From contig CACEXV010000001.1 of assembly GCA_902563575.1 (NCBI GenBank), positions 1-64,000 on the forward strand: a DNA stretch of 64,000 nt, read 5' to 3'. This document shows positions 55,263 to 63,814 of this stretch, in pieces (positions within the stretch are counted from its first letter, which is position 1; each line of letters opens with the position of its first letter). This DNA comes from an uncultured Pelagibacteraceae bacterium. GTDB taxonomy: Bacteria > Pseudomonadota > Alphaproteobacteria > Pelagibacterales > Pelagibacteraceae. The notes beneath the pieces were generated by a model. It saw only the letters and a list, made by a program, of their open reading frames with translations, was not told the origin of the DNA and made no database searches. The translations under genes and the position numbers were made by a program.

Positions 55263-56060
55263 TTATACTGCAAGTGCTTTTCTCATCTCTTCGTCATTCA
55301 TCTTTTTGCCTAAATAGGCTTCTATTACCGCATTATCATCTTTAACCTGACTAGGTGTTCCCTCGGCAATTTTCTGTCCATGATCAAGAACTGTAACAGT
55401 ATTACAAGTATCCATTACTACTTTAAGAATATGCTCTATAATAATTAGAGTTAATCCGTACTTATCTTTCAATTGCATAATTATCTTCATAAGATTATCA
55501 ACATTAACTGGAGATAGTCCTGCTGCAGGTTCATCCAACATCAATAATTTTGGTTTCATGGCTATTGCTCTAGCTAAAACTAATAAACGTCTTTGGCCTC
55601 CAGATAATTCACTCGCATTTAATTCTGCATAATCAGCAAGGCCTACAAATGATAATAGTTCCATCATTTCATCTTTGATCTCTTTTTCTTGATCCCATAT
55701 TTTTTTCCTTCCAATTACAGCTTCAAAAAATTTATATTTTACTCTAGTGTGATAACCAGACATTACATTATTTATTACTGACATATCTTGATAAAGTCTC
55801 AAAAGTTGGAAAGTTCTAGATAAACCTAATGCTCCAATTTTATGTGGCGGTTCATTAGTAATATCGTGACCATCAAACTCAATGTAACTACCAGGATCTG
55901 GATCATAAACCCCAGACACTAAATTAAAAAAAGTACTTTTTCCTGAACCATTAGGACCGATTATTCCTCTGATTTCTCCGGCTGGTAACTCAAAATCAAC
56001 TTTATCAATAGCTTTTAAACCACCGAAAGCTTTCATCAAATTTTTTGTTTTAAGCAACAT
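55263..56060 (-). CDS. livG: Branched-chain-amino-acid-type ABC transporter ATP-binding protein LivG
   Basis: One of the two ATPases of a HAAT-family importer, 265 residues. Walker A GPNGSGKST, signature ELSGGQRRLLVLARAI, Walker B LLMLDEPAAGLSPVNV, plus the LivG-type RTFQLLRLYQDMSVINNVM. Its start overlaps the end of livM by one base. The partner LivF is encoded on the other strand at 58434. Confidence 0.93.
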   Translation of the reverse strand: MLLKTKNLMKAFGGLKAIDKVDFELPAGEIRGIIGPNGSGKSTFFNLVSGVYDPDPGSYIEFDGHDITNEPPHKIGALGLSRTFQLLRLYQDMSVINNVMSGYHTRVKYKFFEAVIGRKKIWDQEKEIKDEMMELLSFVGLADYAELNASELSGGQRRLLVLARAIAMKPKLLMLDEPAAGLSPVNVDNLMKIIMQLKDKYGLTLIIIEHILKVVMDTCNTVTVLDHGQKIAEGTPSQVKDDNAVIEAYLGKKMNDEEMRKALAV

Positions 56061-57049
56061 TACTTAACTTCCTCAACTTTCTTTTTTTTAAATCTTTTAT
56101 CTATGAATATCTTGTCTATAAATCCACCAATTCCTTTAGGCATGAATAAAATTGTTAAAACAATTGTTAAGCCAAATATAAATAGTTGATACTCATAAAG
56201 AGGACGAGTTAAATCATAGACAATTGTAATTATTATTGCTCCTATTATTCCTCCCCAAATATGACCTAGACCTCCGAAAACAACCATTGCTAAAAAAGTA
56301 ACCATCTCAATTACTGTATAGTTATTTGGATGGATATATCCTGGTGGAAGGTGTGCGTAGACAGCTCCGGCAGCTCCTGCAAACATTGCACTTAATATAA
56401 ATGCTAAAATTTTGTATTTTTTTATATCTATTCCGGATGCAGCTGCAGAAATTGGATCTTCTCTTACAGACATAAATGCTCGGCCAATAGAGGATTTTAA
56501 AATACTATAAGAAAAGTAAACTGCAATTATCATAACTGGTAGAGATATATAATAATATTTGTCAGGGGTATCAAAAGGTACTCCAAAAATTACGGGCTGA
56601 GAAATACTTGAAATTCCATATGTCGAACCAAAAAATTCTCCGTTCTCTATAAATAATCTTATGGCCTCTCCCCCTCCTAATGTTGCCAAGGCTAAATAAG
56701 GACCTTCAAGTCTAAAAGACGGAATTCCAAAAGCTATTCCAAATAACCCTGTTATTATGATCGCTGCTGGTAAAGTCATCCATAAGTCAGAACCTAAATA
56801 CATAAACATACATCCAGCCGTGTAAGAACCAACCGCATATAGACCGACATGTCCAACAGTAACTTGACCGCAATAGCCTTTAACAATATTTAGTCCCGCC
56901 GCAACTATTATATTTATAAATATTAAGCTTGATAAATGTGATTGATATAAGTCTGTAAAAAATATTGTTGGTACACATAAAAGAACTAAATAAGCAATGA
57001 TAAATCCAAGAAATGGATACTGACTGATTAATTTTTTAAATTTTTCCAT
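56060..57049 (-). CDS. livM: Branched-chain-amino-acid-type ABC transporter permease LivM
   Basis: Inner-membrane permease. I start at ATG 57049 (329 residues); the longer frame begins with GTG inside the hairpin after livJ and is unlikely. Core motifs: NIVKGYCGQVTVGHVGLYAVGSYTA, SIGRAFMSVREDPISAAASGID (EAA-like), and MVVFGGLGHIWGG. It pairs with LivH. Confidence 0.93.
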   Translation of the reverse strand: MEKFKKLISQYPFLGFIIAYLVLLCVPTIFFTDLYQSHLSSLIFINIIVAAGLNIVKGYCGQVTVGHVGLYAVGSYTAGCMFMYLGSDLWMTLPAAIIITGLFGIAFGIPSFRLEGPYLALATLGGGEAIRLFIENGEFFGSTYGISSISQPVIFGVPFDTPDKYYYISLPVMIIAVYFSYSILKSSIGRAFMSVREDPISAAASGIDIKKYKILAFILSAMFAGAAGAVYAHLPPGYIHPNNYTVIEMVTFLAMVVFGGLGHIWGGIIGAIIITIVYDLTRPLYEYQLFIFGLTIVLTILFMPKGIGGFIDKIFIDKRFKKKKVEEVK

Positions 57050-57086
57050 TTTCTTGTTCTTTAATTTAAATTTATTAAGACTATAA

Positions 57087-57113
57087 ATGAGCGGTGTTTT
57101 ATACACCGCTCAT
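57087..57113 (-). terminator. 11-bp stem-loop between livJ and livM
   Basis: ATGAGCGGTGT (57087-57097) pairs with ACACCGCTCAT (57103-57113) around a 5-base loop. It starts 13 bases beyond the livJ stop and ends 37 bases before the livM ATG. The downstream U-run is weak (TTTATAG), so it is better seen as a partial terminator or mRNA 3'-end stabiliser. Confidence 0.75.
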
Positions 57114-57126
57114 CAATTTTTAAAAA

Positions 57127-58323
57127 TTATAGACCGTCACTCGGGTTGAATGTAACTGTACCAGCAACTGCTGTTTTCCAGTTTTTTCCACCTTTTGAGT
57201 ATTTGATCATAACTGGTGTTTTATTACCATCTCTACACTCTGGTGAACCATTCGCACAAAAACTAATTGGTCCTGAAGCTAGTCCAGTAAAATTAGTTAT
57301 GCCAGCGATAGCATCTCTGACAGCATTTCTGTCAGCAGCTAAATCACCTGTGAATTTAGCAGATGCTTTTGTTAATGCTGGTTTAAGCATATCTAAAAGA
57401 TCTTGCATTTGTGAAAAGTCGTGACCAGGCACTACGCCGTAATTTTTCTTGATTTTCTTCACAAATTGTTTAGCGATTGGTCTTGTGTCTGAAGCAGCAA
57501 AAGCAGCTGAGTAAACAACTCCAACTGCAGCTTTACCTGCGTTTGTTGGCACTTCTACTTTTGAAGCTACTGAGTTTGCTACTCTATGTACGCTTTTTGG
57601 TATTCCTACTTCATATGATTGAACAAGCATACGAACTGTTTCGTCAACTAGACCAGATAAAACTATTACATCTGGATTAGTAGCTTTAGCTTTCATTAAG
57701 TAAGATCTAAAGTCAGTTTCTTTTTCACCGGCTTGAACTGCATAAGTTGGTTCAACTCCGTACTCGTCTTTCATAAATTGAATCATCTCTTTAGCAAATA
57801 CCATGCTGGCTTGATCCGGCACATAGATATACGCTATCTTCTTACCTTGTTGCTCAGCAGTGAATTTACCCTGTACAAGTTTGTAAAATCTAGATGAAAC
57901 AGGAACTCTGAATATATATTCACTTCCTTGCATTGTGATTTTAGAACTTGTTGAGTGAGGTATAATTTGCGGAACTTTTGCTTTAGTTACAACTGGAACC
58001 ATTGGTAATGTTACAGAACTACAGCTTGATCCGATTATTACGTGAACTTTATCTTGGTAGGCAAGTTTAGTAGCATTTGCTACTCCTTTTTCTGATTTAC
58101 ACTCATCGTTATAGAGTGTTAAATCAATTTTTCTACCATTGATACCGCCTTCTTTATTCCACATGTCTACAGTATCAGTTATTAATTCACCGTGCTTATA
58201 TCCAACATCTGATAACATTCTAAATGAAACACCAATTTTGATGTCATTTGCCTGTGCTATTGATGATAGGGCTAATCCAGCAGTGAACACTAGTGTTGAA
58301 AAAACAATTTTTAATTTTTTCAT
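57127..58323 (-). CDS. livJ: Branched-chain-amino-acid-type ABC transporter binding protein LivJ
   Basis: Periplasmic type I binding protein, 398 residues from ATG 58323, which has a strong GAGGGG Shine-Dalgarno. A longer TTG frame adds a basic stretch before the signal peptide and is rejected. Signal peptide 1-25 (ends SIAQA). Mature: IKIGVSFRMLSDVGYKHGELITDTVDMWNKEGGINGRKI, GSSCSSVTLPMVP, IPHSTSSK. The substrate could be any small carboxylate; the neighbours suggest a catabolised acid rather than leucine. Confidence 0.92.
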   Translation of the reverse strand: MKKLKIVFSTLVFTAGLALSSIAQANDIKIGVSFRMLSDVGYKHGELITDTVDMWNKEGGINGRKIDLTLYNDECKSEKGVANATKLAYQDKVHVIIGSSCSSVTLPMVPVVTKAKVPQIIPHSTSSKITMQGSEYIFRVPVSSRFYKLVQGKFTAEQQGKKIAYIYVPDQASMVFAKEMIQFMKDEYGVEPTYAVQAGEKETDFRSYLMKAKATNPDVIVLSGLVDETVRMLVQSYEVGIPKSVHRVANSVASKVEVPTNAGKAAVGVVYSAAFAASDTRPIAKQFVKKIKKNYGVVPGHDFSQMQDLLDMLKPALTKASAKFTGDLAADRNAVRDAIAGITNFTGLASGPISFCANGSPECRDGNKTPVMIKYSKGGKNWKTAVAGTVTFNPSDGL

Positions 58324-58351
58324 ATTCCCCTCTTTCTTTTTATTTATGATC

Positions 58352-58378
58352 CTTCGGCGTTTTTTATTGACGGCGAAG
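58352..58378 (-). other. Imperfect inverted repeat in the livJ 5' region
   Basis: CTTCG-n-CGT and ACG-n-CGAAG arms (58352-58360 and 58370-58378) form an 8-bp stem with one mismatch around a 9-base loop. It lies 29 bases upstream of the livJ ATG in the 110-base divergent region. It could be a leader structure or a regulator site shared with livF. Confidence 0.35.
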
Positions 58379-58433
58379 AACAAATTTAATTAAATACATT
58401 AAATAAAATATAGAATTTTAAATCAAGTATTAT

Positions 58434-59159
58434 ATGCTTAAAATTAATGGTCTGATTTCTGGGTACGGCTCTGTGCAAATATTAAATGGCGCAAACATGA
58501 AAGTAGAGGCTCAATCTATAGTTGCATTACTGGGTGGAAATGGCACAGGTAAATCTACAATTCTTAAAGCTTGTTCAGGATTAATTAGATCATGGAGGGG
58601 AAGTATAAGTTTCAACGGTGAAGAAATTCAAAACAATCCACCTCACAAAATCGTAGAGAAAGGTTTAGTTCAGGTAACTCAAGGTAAAGATGTATTTCCG
58701 GCTATGTCAGTTATAGAAAATTTGAGATTGGGTGGTTTTGTTTTAAATTCAAAAAAAAAATTAGAAGATAATCTTCAAAAAGTATTTAATTATTTTCCAA
58801 GATTAGATGAAAGAAAAAATCAACTAGCAGCAACGCTATCAGGTGGTGAATTGCAAATGCTTTGTATTGGTAGAGGGCTAATGTCTAATCCAAAGATGAT
58901 AATGTTAGATGAGCCAAGTGCAGCTTTAGCACCTCAAATAGTTTTGGATATTTTTAAGAACATAAATAGAATTAGAAAAGACGGTCTTACAGTATTAGTA
59001 GTAGAACAAAATGTAAGAATGGCATTATTGTTAGCTGATTATGGTTATGTAATCAAAGATGGTGTTATAAAAGTTGAGGGCGATTCTAAAAAACTAATGT
59101 ACGATGATACTGTAAAAGACTCTTATCTAGGAGGCGGAGGAACTACTGCTAATGTTTAA
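58434..59159 (+). CDS. livF: Branched-chain-amino-acid-type ABC transporter ATP-binding protein LivF
   Basis: Second ATPase of the HAAT importer, 241 residues. Walker A GGNGTGKST, signature LSGGELQMLCIGRGL, Walker B MIMLDEPSAALAPQIV. The LivF-type GLVQVTQGKDVFPAMSVIENL is present. It opens the plus-strand operon livF-livH-reductase-ligase-crotonase-enolase, overlapping livH by 8 bases. Confidence 0.94.
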   Translation: MLKINGLISGYGSVQILNGANMKVEAQSIVALLGGNGTGKSTILKACSGLIRSWRGSISFNGEEIQNNPPHKIVEKGLVQVTQGKDVFPAMSVIENLRLGGFVLNSKKKLEDNLQKVFNYFPRLDERKNQLAATLSGGELQMLCIGRGLMSNPKMIMLDEPSAALAPQIVLDIFKNINRIRKDGLTVLVVEQNVRMALLLADYGYVIKDGVIKVEGDSKKLMYDDTVKDSYLGGGGTTANV

Positions 59160-60189
59160 AACATTTAAATTTACAAGAAAAGTTGAAAATATTTTAATGT
59201 TATTATTTACGGCTATCTTCTTAGTTTATATTAGCTTAAGCCCTGACATGAACATTGACTCATTGAAAGGAGTTTTAATAATTGGTGTTACTGTTGGAAT
59301 TATCTACGGCTTAGTAGCAGTGGGTATATCTCTCATTTATACCGGTTTAGATGTTGTAAATTTTTCTCACGGAGAATTTTTTATGATAGGTGCCTTTACT
59401 GGCTTAACAGTTTACAACTTTCTTGTAGATGGTGAGTTAATTTACGCAATTTTTCCTGAAGCTTACGGAGTTGTTGGTTACGTAATTGGATTATTTTTTG
59501 CCTTTGTATTAATGGGTCTCTTTGGAGTTTTAATAGAGAGGGTATTTTTAAGACCCTTAACTAAAAAAGGTGGTGGATATACAGTAGCTGGTATGGGTAT
59601 TATTATTTGTGGGTTCGGTCTTTCAGTAATATTACAAAATGTTGCCTATTTAATTTGGAATCCGACTGCTCACCCTTTCCACGCTGACTTAGGATTACCC
59701 ATCAATATTGCTGGAATAACTTTACCGATGACTTATTTATGGATGTTGGTGACTGGATTTGTAGTAGCAGGCGCTCTCTACTTTTTTCTTAATAAAACTA
59801 AAATGGGATTGGGAGTTAGAGCTGTTGCATTCTCAAAGGATATTTCAAATTTAGTTGGAATTAACGTTCCTCTATATATTTCTATTATATTTGGTATTGC
59901 ATGCGCACTTGCTGGAATAGCAGGAACCCTGGTTGGTCCAACTTATCAAGTGGTTGTTTATATGGGTTACATTATTCTTCTAAAGGCATTTGCGTCTGCT
60001 GTGGTAGGTGGTTTTGGTAGTCTTCCTGGTGCAATTGTAGGAGGTTTTACCGTAGGGTTATTTGAAACTGCTTGTTCATTTTTTATATCAGGAAGTCACA
60101 AGGATGCTTATGCATTTTTACTAATGGTAGTCGTCTTATTGATTAAGCCCACAGGTTTCTTTGGTGTTCAAGTCAAAATGAAAGCATAA
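59152..60189 (+). CDS. livH: Branched-chain-amino-acid-type ABC transporter permease LivH
   Basis: Inner-membrane permease, 345 residues, partner of LivM. Motifs: IYGLVAVGISLIYTGLDVVNFSHGEFFMIGAF, TKMGLGVRAVAFSKDISNLVGI, and AFASAVVGGFGSLPGAIVGGF. Its stop overlaps the next start by one base, tying the permease to the enzymes downstream. Confidence 0.94.
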   Translation: MFKTFKFTRKVENILMLLFTAIFLVYISLSPDMNIDSLKGVLIIGVTVGIIYGLVAVGISLIYTGLDVVNFSHGEFFMIGAFTGLTVYNFLVDGELIYAIFPEAYGVVGYVIGLFFAFVLMGLFGVLIERVFLRPLTKKGGGYTVAGMGIIICGFGLSVILQNVAYLIWNPTAHPFHADLGLPINIAGITLPMTYLWMLVTGFVVAGALYFFLNKTKMGLGVRAVAFSKDISNLVGINVPLYISIIFGIACALAGIAGTLVGPTYQVVVYMGYIILLKAFASAVVGGFGSLPGAIVGGFTVGLFETACSFFISGSHKDAYAFLLMVVVLLIKPTGFFGVQVKMKA

Positions 60190-61133
60190 TGATAAAAAAA
60201 GATACAAAAGTAGCAGTGCTAGGAGCCGGCGCCATGGGATGCTTATTTGGAGGTTTACTTGCTGAAAAAGGCCTAGACGTAGTTCTTATAGATGTTTGGA
60301 AAGAACATGTTAATGAAATTAATAACAAAGGTTTAAAAATGATGGGTCATGGTGGAGATCGAACCATTAAAATTAAAGCTACCACAGAACCACAAACATT
60401 AAAGCCGGTTGATGCAATAATTATAATGTGCAAGGCAACAGCTTTGGAGCAGGCTTTAACTAACTCAAAAAATATTATTGGTGAAAAAACAATGCTTATG
60501 TCTTTTCAAAATGGAATAGGTCATGAAGAAATAATGCAAAATATTGCAGGTAAAGATAAAGTATTGGGAGGATCAACAACCCAAGCTTCAAGTATACAAG
60601 GACCTGGGATTATTCAAAATCATGCTAGCTTACCGTCATGGATTGGGGAGTACGGTGGTGGTCATAGTCAAAGAGTGAAAGATTTAGCTGAAACTTTTAC
60701 TGCATACGGTTTAGAAACAATAGCTGAGGGGGATATTAAAAGAAGAAAATGGATGAAATTATTTGCATTAACTGCCATAGGTCCGTTGTCAGCTATATTT
60801 GACCTTCACCATACTGATTTATACATTTCAAACAAAAATCAAAAAATGTCAAGAAATCTTGGTAAGAATATTATTTTAGAAACTAGAGAGGTTGCTAAAG
60901 CTGATGGAGTTGAAGTGAGTGAAAATGACTGTCTTGAAATGTTTAATAGAATAGTTGACTCAAGACAAACTAATAAATCTTCAATGGCTTTTGATGTGTT
61001 AAAAAGTAGAAAAACAGAAATCGATTTCATAAGCGGTGCTGTTTCAAAAATTGGGAAAAAACACGGTATTAAAACACCGTTAAATGATCTCATGTATAAT
61101 ATAATTAAAATTAAAGAAGGAAATTACCTCTAG
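60189..61133 (+). CDS. Ketopantoate reductase (ApbA/PanE) family oxidoreductase
   Basis: NADPH-dependent reductase fold of 314 residues. The Rossmann motif LGAGAMGCLFGG is at 11-22, CKATALEQAL near 81-90, SFQNGIGHEE near 105-114, and the catalytic Lys190 in WMKLF. Its place in a catabolic operon suggests it acts on a 2-keto or 2-hydroxy acid made from the imported substrate rather than in pantothenate synthesis. Confidence 0.85.
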   Translation: MIKKDTKVAVLGAGAMGCLFGGLLAEKGLDVVLIDVWKEHVNEINNKGLKMMGHGGDRTIKIKATTEPQTLKPVDAIIIMCKATALEQALTNSKNIIGEKTMLMSFQNGIGHEEIMQNIAGKDKVLGGSTTQASSIQGPGIIQNHASLPSWIGEYGGGHSQRVKDLAETFTAYGLETIAEGDIKRRKWMKLFALTAIGPLSAIFDLHHTDLYISNKNQKMSRNLGKNIILETREVAKADGVEVSENDCLEMFNRIVDSRQTNKSSMAFDVLKSRKTEIDFISGAVSKIGKKHGIKTPLNDLMYNIIKIKEGNYL

Positions 61134-61137
61134 ACCT

Positions 61138-63054
61138 GTGTCTAAAGAAATAATTTGGAAACCAACTAAAGATCTCATAGATAACTCAAAACTCTCTAAA
61201 TTTATAAAGTTTTGTGAGGTAAAAAACTATGATGAACTTGAAAATAAAAGCCTAAAGGAGCCAGGTTGGCTTTGGGACAATGTTATCAAATTTTCTCAAT
61301 TAAGTTTTTATAAACCTTACACAAAAATTATGGATGAAAGCAAAGGCGCTCCATGGACAAAATGGTGTGTTGATGGAAAAACTAATATTGTTCAAAATTG
61401 TATTGATCGGCATAAAGAAAAAGATTTTTTTAAGAAAATATTTATTTTTGCTGAAAGAGAAGATGGAAAAGAAAGCACAATAACTTATCAAGATTTTGAT
61501 AAGCAAATATCAAAAGTTGGGAATACCATGAAGATCAATGGTTTTAAAAAAGGTGATGTCATTGCATTATATATGCCTCAATTTATTGAAACCTATATAG
61601 CTTACTTCGCTATCTTAAAGATTGGGTGTATAGTTTTACCTCTTTTCTCTGGGTATGGCTCTAAAGCTGTTGTTGAAAGACTTAAAATAGCAAAAGCAAA
61701 AGGAATTTTTACGGTAGAAAAAACTTTCCGAAAAGCTAAAGAAATTAGAATGTTCGACCAAATAAAAGAGGATTTAGGCCAGGTGAAAACTTTAGAAAAG
61801 ATTTTTTTGCTAGGAAAAGATAAGGGGAAAAAGATTTTCAATTGGGAAAATTTTGAAAATGTTTCTGACAATCTTAAAACAGAGGAAATGAATGCAGAAG
61901 ATCCAGCTATAATTCATTTCACATCTGGCACAACAGGAAAACCAAAAGGATGTGTTTATACTCATATTGGTTTGGTAACTAAAATGGCCTTCGATGAGGG
62001 CATACTTGCTGATTTTAAACAATCAGATATACATTTGTGTATGGCTGACATGGGCTGGATGGTTGGATCTAAATCAGCAACCATTGCCTCTTTGCATGGT
62101 GCCCAAATGGTAATTGCTGAGGGTGTGCCAGATTTTCCTGATGAAATCAGGTTTTGGAAACTTATTGCAAAATATAAAGTTTCATGGACAGAATTATCTC
62201 CTGCGTTGATAAGAAATCAAATGATCAAAGACAAAAAACTTTTTGAAAATTTAGATTTAAGTTCATTAAGAATTATATGTACTGGCGGTGAACCTTGGAC
62301 AGAAAAACCTTGGAAATGGTTATTTGAATTTATTGGTAAATCTAAAGTACCGATTATGAATTCGGCTGGAGGAACAGAAGTTTCTGGATCAATTTTGCAC
62401 TGTTGCTTGCATAGACCTTTCAAAGTTGGGTCATTCAATGCTCCGATCCCAGGTATGAGTGCTGATATTGTAGACTATAACGGCAAGAAAGTAACTCAAG
62501 ATCAATTAGGTGAGTTAGTTATGAGAAAATCTTCAATTGGTCTTACAAAAAGTCTTTGGGAAGATGATAAAAGATATTTAGAAAATTATTGGAAAGTTAT
62601 AAATGGCATATGGGTGCATGGCGATCTTGCAAGTAAAGATAAAGATGGTCATTGGTATCTACACGGAAGATCTGATGACACTATAAAAGTTTCTGGAAAA
62701 AGAATAGGACCCTCAGAGATAGAGAGCGTAGTTGTGAAAAGTGGAAAAGCAAAAGAAGTTGCTGCAGTTGGAATACCAGATGAAAATAAAGGATCTAAAA
62801 TCATTCTCTCGATTGTGCCATTAGAAAGTGAAAAAAACCTTAAAGAGAGTCTCTTTATTGATTTAATAACTAAAGATTTAGGAAAATCCTTTAAACCTGA
62901 TAGAGTAATTTTTTTAAAAGATTTACCTAAGACTAGAAATATGAAAATAATGAGAAGAGTTATTAAGTCTTGTTTAATAAAAGAGGACCCTGGTGATATC
63001 TCAACTTTATTGAATCCAGAGTCTGTTGAGGAGATAAAAGAATATGCAATTTAA
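61138..63054 (+). CDS. AMP-forming acyl-CoA synthetase (acetyl/acetoacetyl-CoA ligase type)
   Basis: Activates a carboxylic acid to its CoA thioester. The 638 residues start at GTG 61138, four bases after the reductase stop; no ATG fits. An ACAS-like N-terminal segment precedes the A3 loop HFTSGTTGKPKG at 260-271; MNSAGGTEVSGS is the A5 block, HGRSDDTIKVSGKRIGPSEIE the hinge, and Lys603 (TRNMKIMRR) the catalytic lysine. The A5 block differs from WWQTET of acetyl-CoA synthetase, so the acyl group is probably different. It overlaps the crotonase gene by 11 bases. Confidence 0.85.
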   Translation: MSKEIIWKPTKDLIDNSKLSKFIKFCEVKNYDELENKSLKEPGWLWDNVIKFSQLSFYKPYTKIMDESKGAPWTKWCVDGKTNIVQNCIDRHKEKDFFKKIFIFAEREDGKESTITYQDFDKQISKVGNTMKINGFKKGDVIALYMPQFIETYIAYFAILKIGCIVLPLFSGYGSKAVVERLKIAKAKGIFTVEKTFRKAKEIRMFDQIKEDLGQVKTLEKIFLLGKDKGKKIFNWENFENVSDNLKTEEMNAEDPAIIHFTSGTTGKPKGCVYTHIGLVTKMAFDEGILADFKQSDIHLCMADMGWMVGSKSATIASLHGAQMVIAEGVPDFPDEIRFWKLIAKYKVSWTELSPALIRNQMIKDKKLFENLDLSSLRIICTGGEPWTEKPWKWLFEFIGKSKVPIMNSAGGTEVSGSILHCCLHRPFKVGSFNAPIPGMSADIVDYNGKKVTQDQLGELVMRKSSIGLTKSLWEDDKRYLENYWKVINGIWVHGDLASKDKDGHWYLHGRSDDTIKVSGKRIGPSEIESVVVKSGKAKEVAAVGIPDENKGSKIILSIVPLESEKNLKESLFIDLITKDLGKSFKPDRVIFLKDLPKTRNMKIMRRVIKSCLIKEDPGDISTLLNPESVEEIKEYAI

Positions 63055-63814
63055 AGATATACTTTATGAAGTTAAAGGTGATTATGCCTCTGTCACTATA
63101 AATAGACCTAAAGTATTAAATGCTTTTACGCCATTAACTCTTCAAGAACTTAAGACAGCTCTTGACGCTGCAGAAAAAGATAAAGAAGTTGGAGTAATAG
63201 TTTTATCAGGTGCAGGAGATAGAGCATTTTGTTCAGGTGGAGATATGAATTGGGAAAGCTCTAAAGAATTTCAAGATCATGAATATGAATTTCACATTCA
63301 CTTAACAAAATGCAGTAAACCAATCATAGCTAAAGTTGATGGATACGCGATTGGTGGTGGAAATCATATGGCTTATTTTTGTGATTTAACTATAGCAAGT
63401 GAGAATTCTATATTTGGACAAAATGGTCCCCGAGTTGGTTCTCCTGCGGGAGGAGCTATCGTTGCCCATTCTGCTAATATTTTAGGACATAAACGTGCAA
63501 GAGAGATGTGGATGACTTGTAAAAGGTACTCAGCAAAAGAGATGATGAATTGGGGCTTGGTAAATTCAGTAGTAAAAAAAGATAAATTAGACGAGGAAGT
63601 TAAAAAGTATGGCGATGAAATATTAAAAGCTGCACCAACTTGTTTAAAGATATTAAAGGCTAGTTTTCGAAAACAGTTTGAAGAAATTTTAAAAATTACA
63701 CAAAAAGGTATGGTCGAGGAAGTAGCTCCAGATTATTTCAAAACTGGAGAGCAGGCCGAAGGTGCTAAGGCCTTCCTAGAAAAAAGGAAGCCAAATTTCA
63801 AAAAATTTAGATAA
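63044..63814 (+). CDS. Enoyl-CoA hydratase/isomerase family protein, MenB/BadI-like
   Basis: Crotonase-fold enzyme of 256 residues acting on a CoA thioester. Oxyanion-hole blocks AFCSGGD (61-67) and GYAIGGG (100-106) are intact. DLTIASENSIFGQNGPRVGS and the ending AKAFLEKRKPNFKKF are specific to the MenB/BadI clade (DHNA-CoA synthase and 2-ketocyclohexanecarboxyl-CoA hydrolase). The Asp of their GSFD motif is Ala135 here (GSPA), so neither reaction can be assumed. Its stop overlaps the next ATG (TAATG). Confidence 0.82.
   Translation: MQFKDILYEVKGDYASVTINRPKVLNAFTPLTLQELKTALDAAEKDKEVGVIVLSGAGDRAFCSGGDMNWESSKEFQDHEYEFHIHLTKCSKPIIAKVDGYAIGGGNHMAYFCDLTIASENSIFGQNGPRVGSPAGGAIVAHSANILGHKRAREMWMTCKRYSAKEMMNWGLVNSVVKKDKLDEEVKKYGDEILKAAPTCLKILKASFRKQFEEILKITQKGMVEEVAPDYFKTGEQAEGAKAFLEKRKPNFKKFR

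Noticed and set aside
57050-57106. N-terminal extension of livM from GTG 57106
   Set aside because: The extension is encoded by the hairpin following livJ and adds 19 residues with no family match; ATG 57049 begins the conserved protein.
58324-58383. N-terminal extension of livJ from TTG 58383
   Set aside because: It would place a basic stretch before a complete signal peptide and bypass the strong GAGGGG site before ATG 58323.
63044-63814. Annotation as menB (DHNA-CoA synthase)
   Set aside because: The GSFD aspartate is missing and no menaquinone genes are present, so only the broader family is stated.
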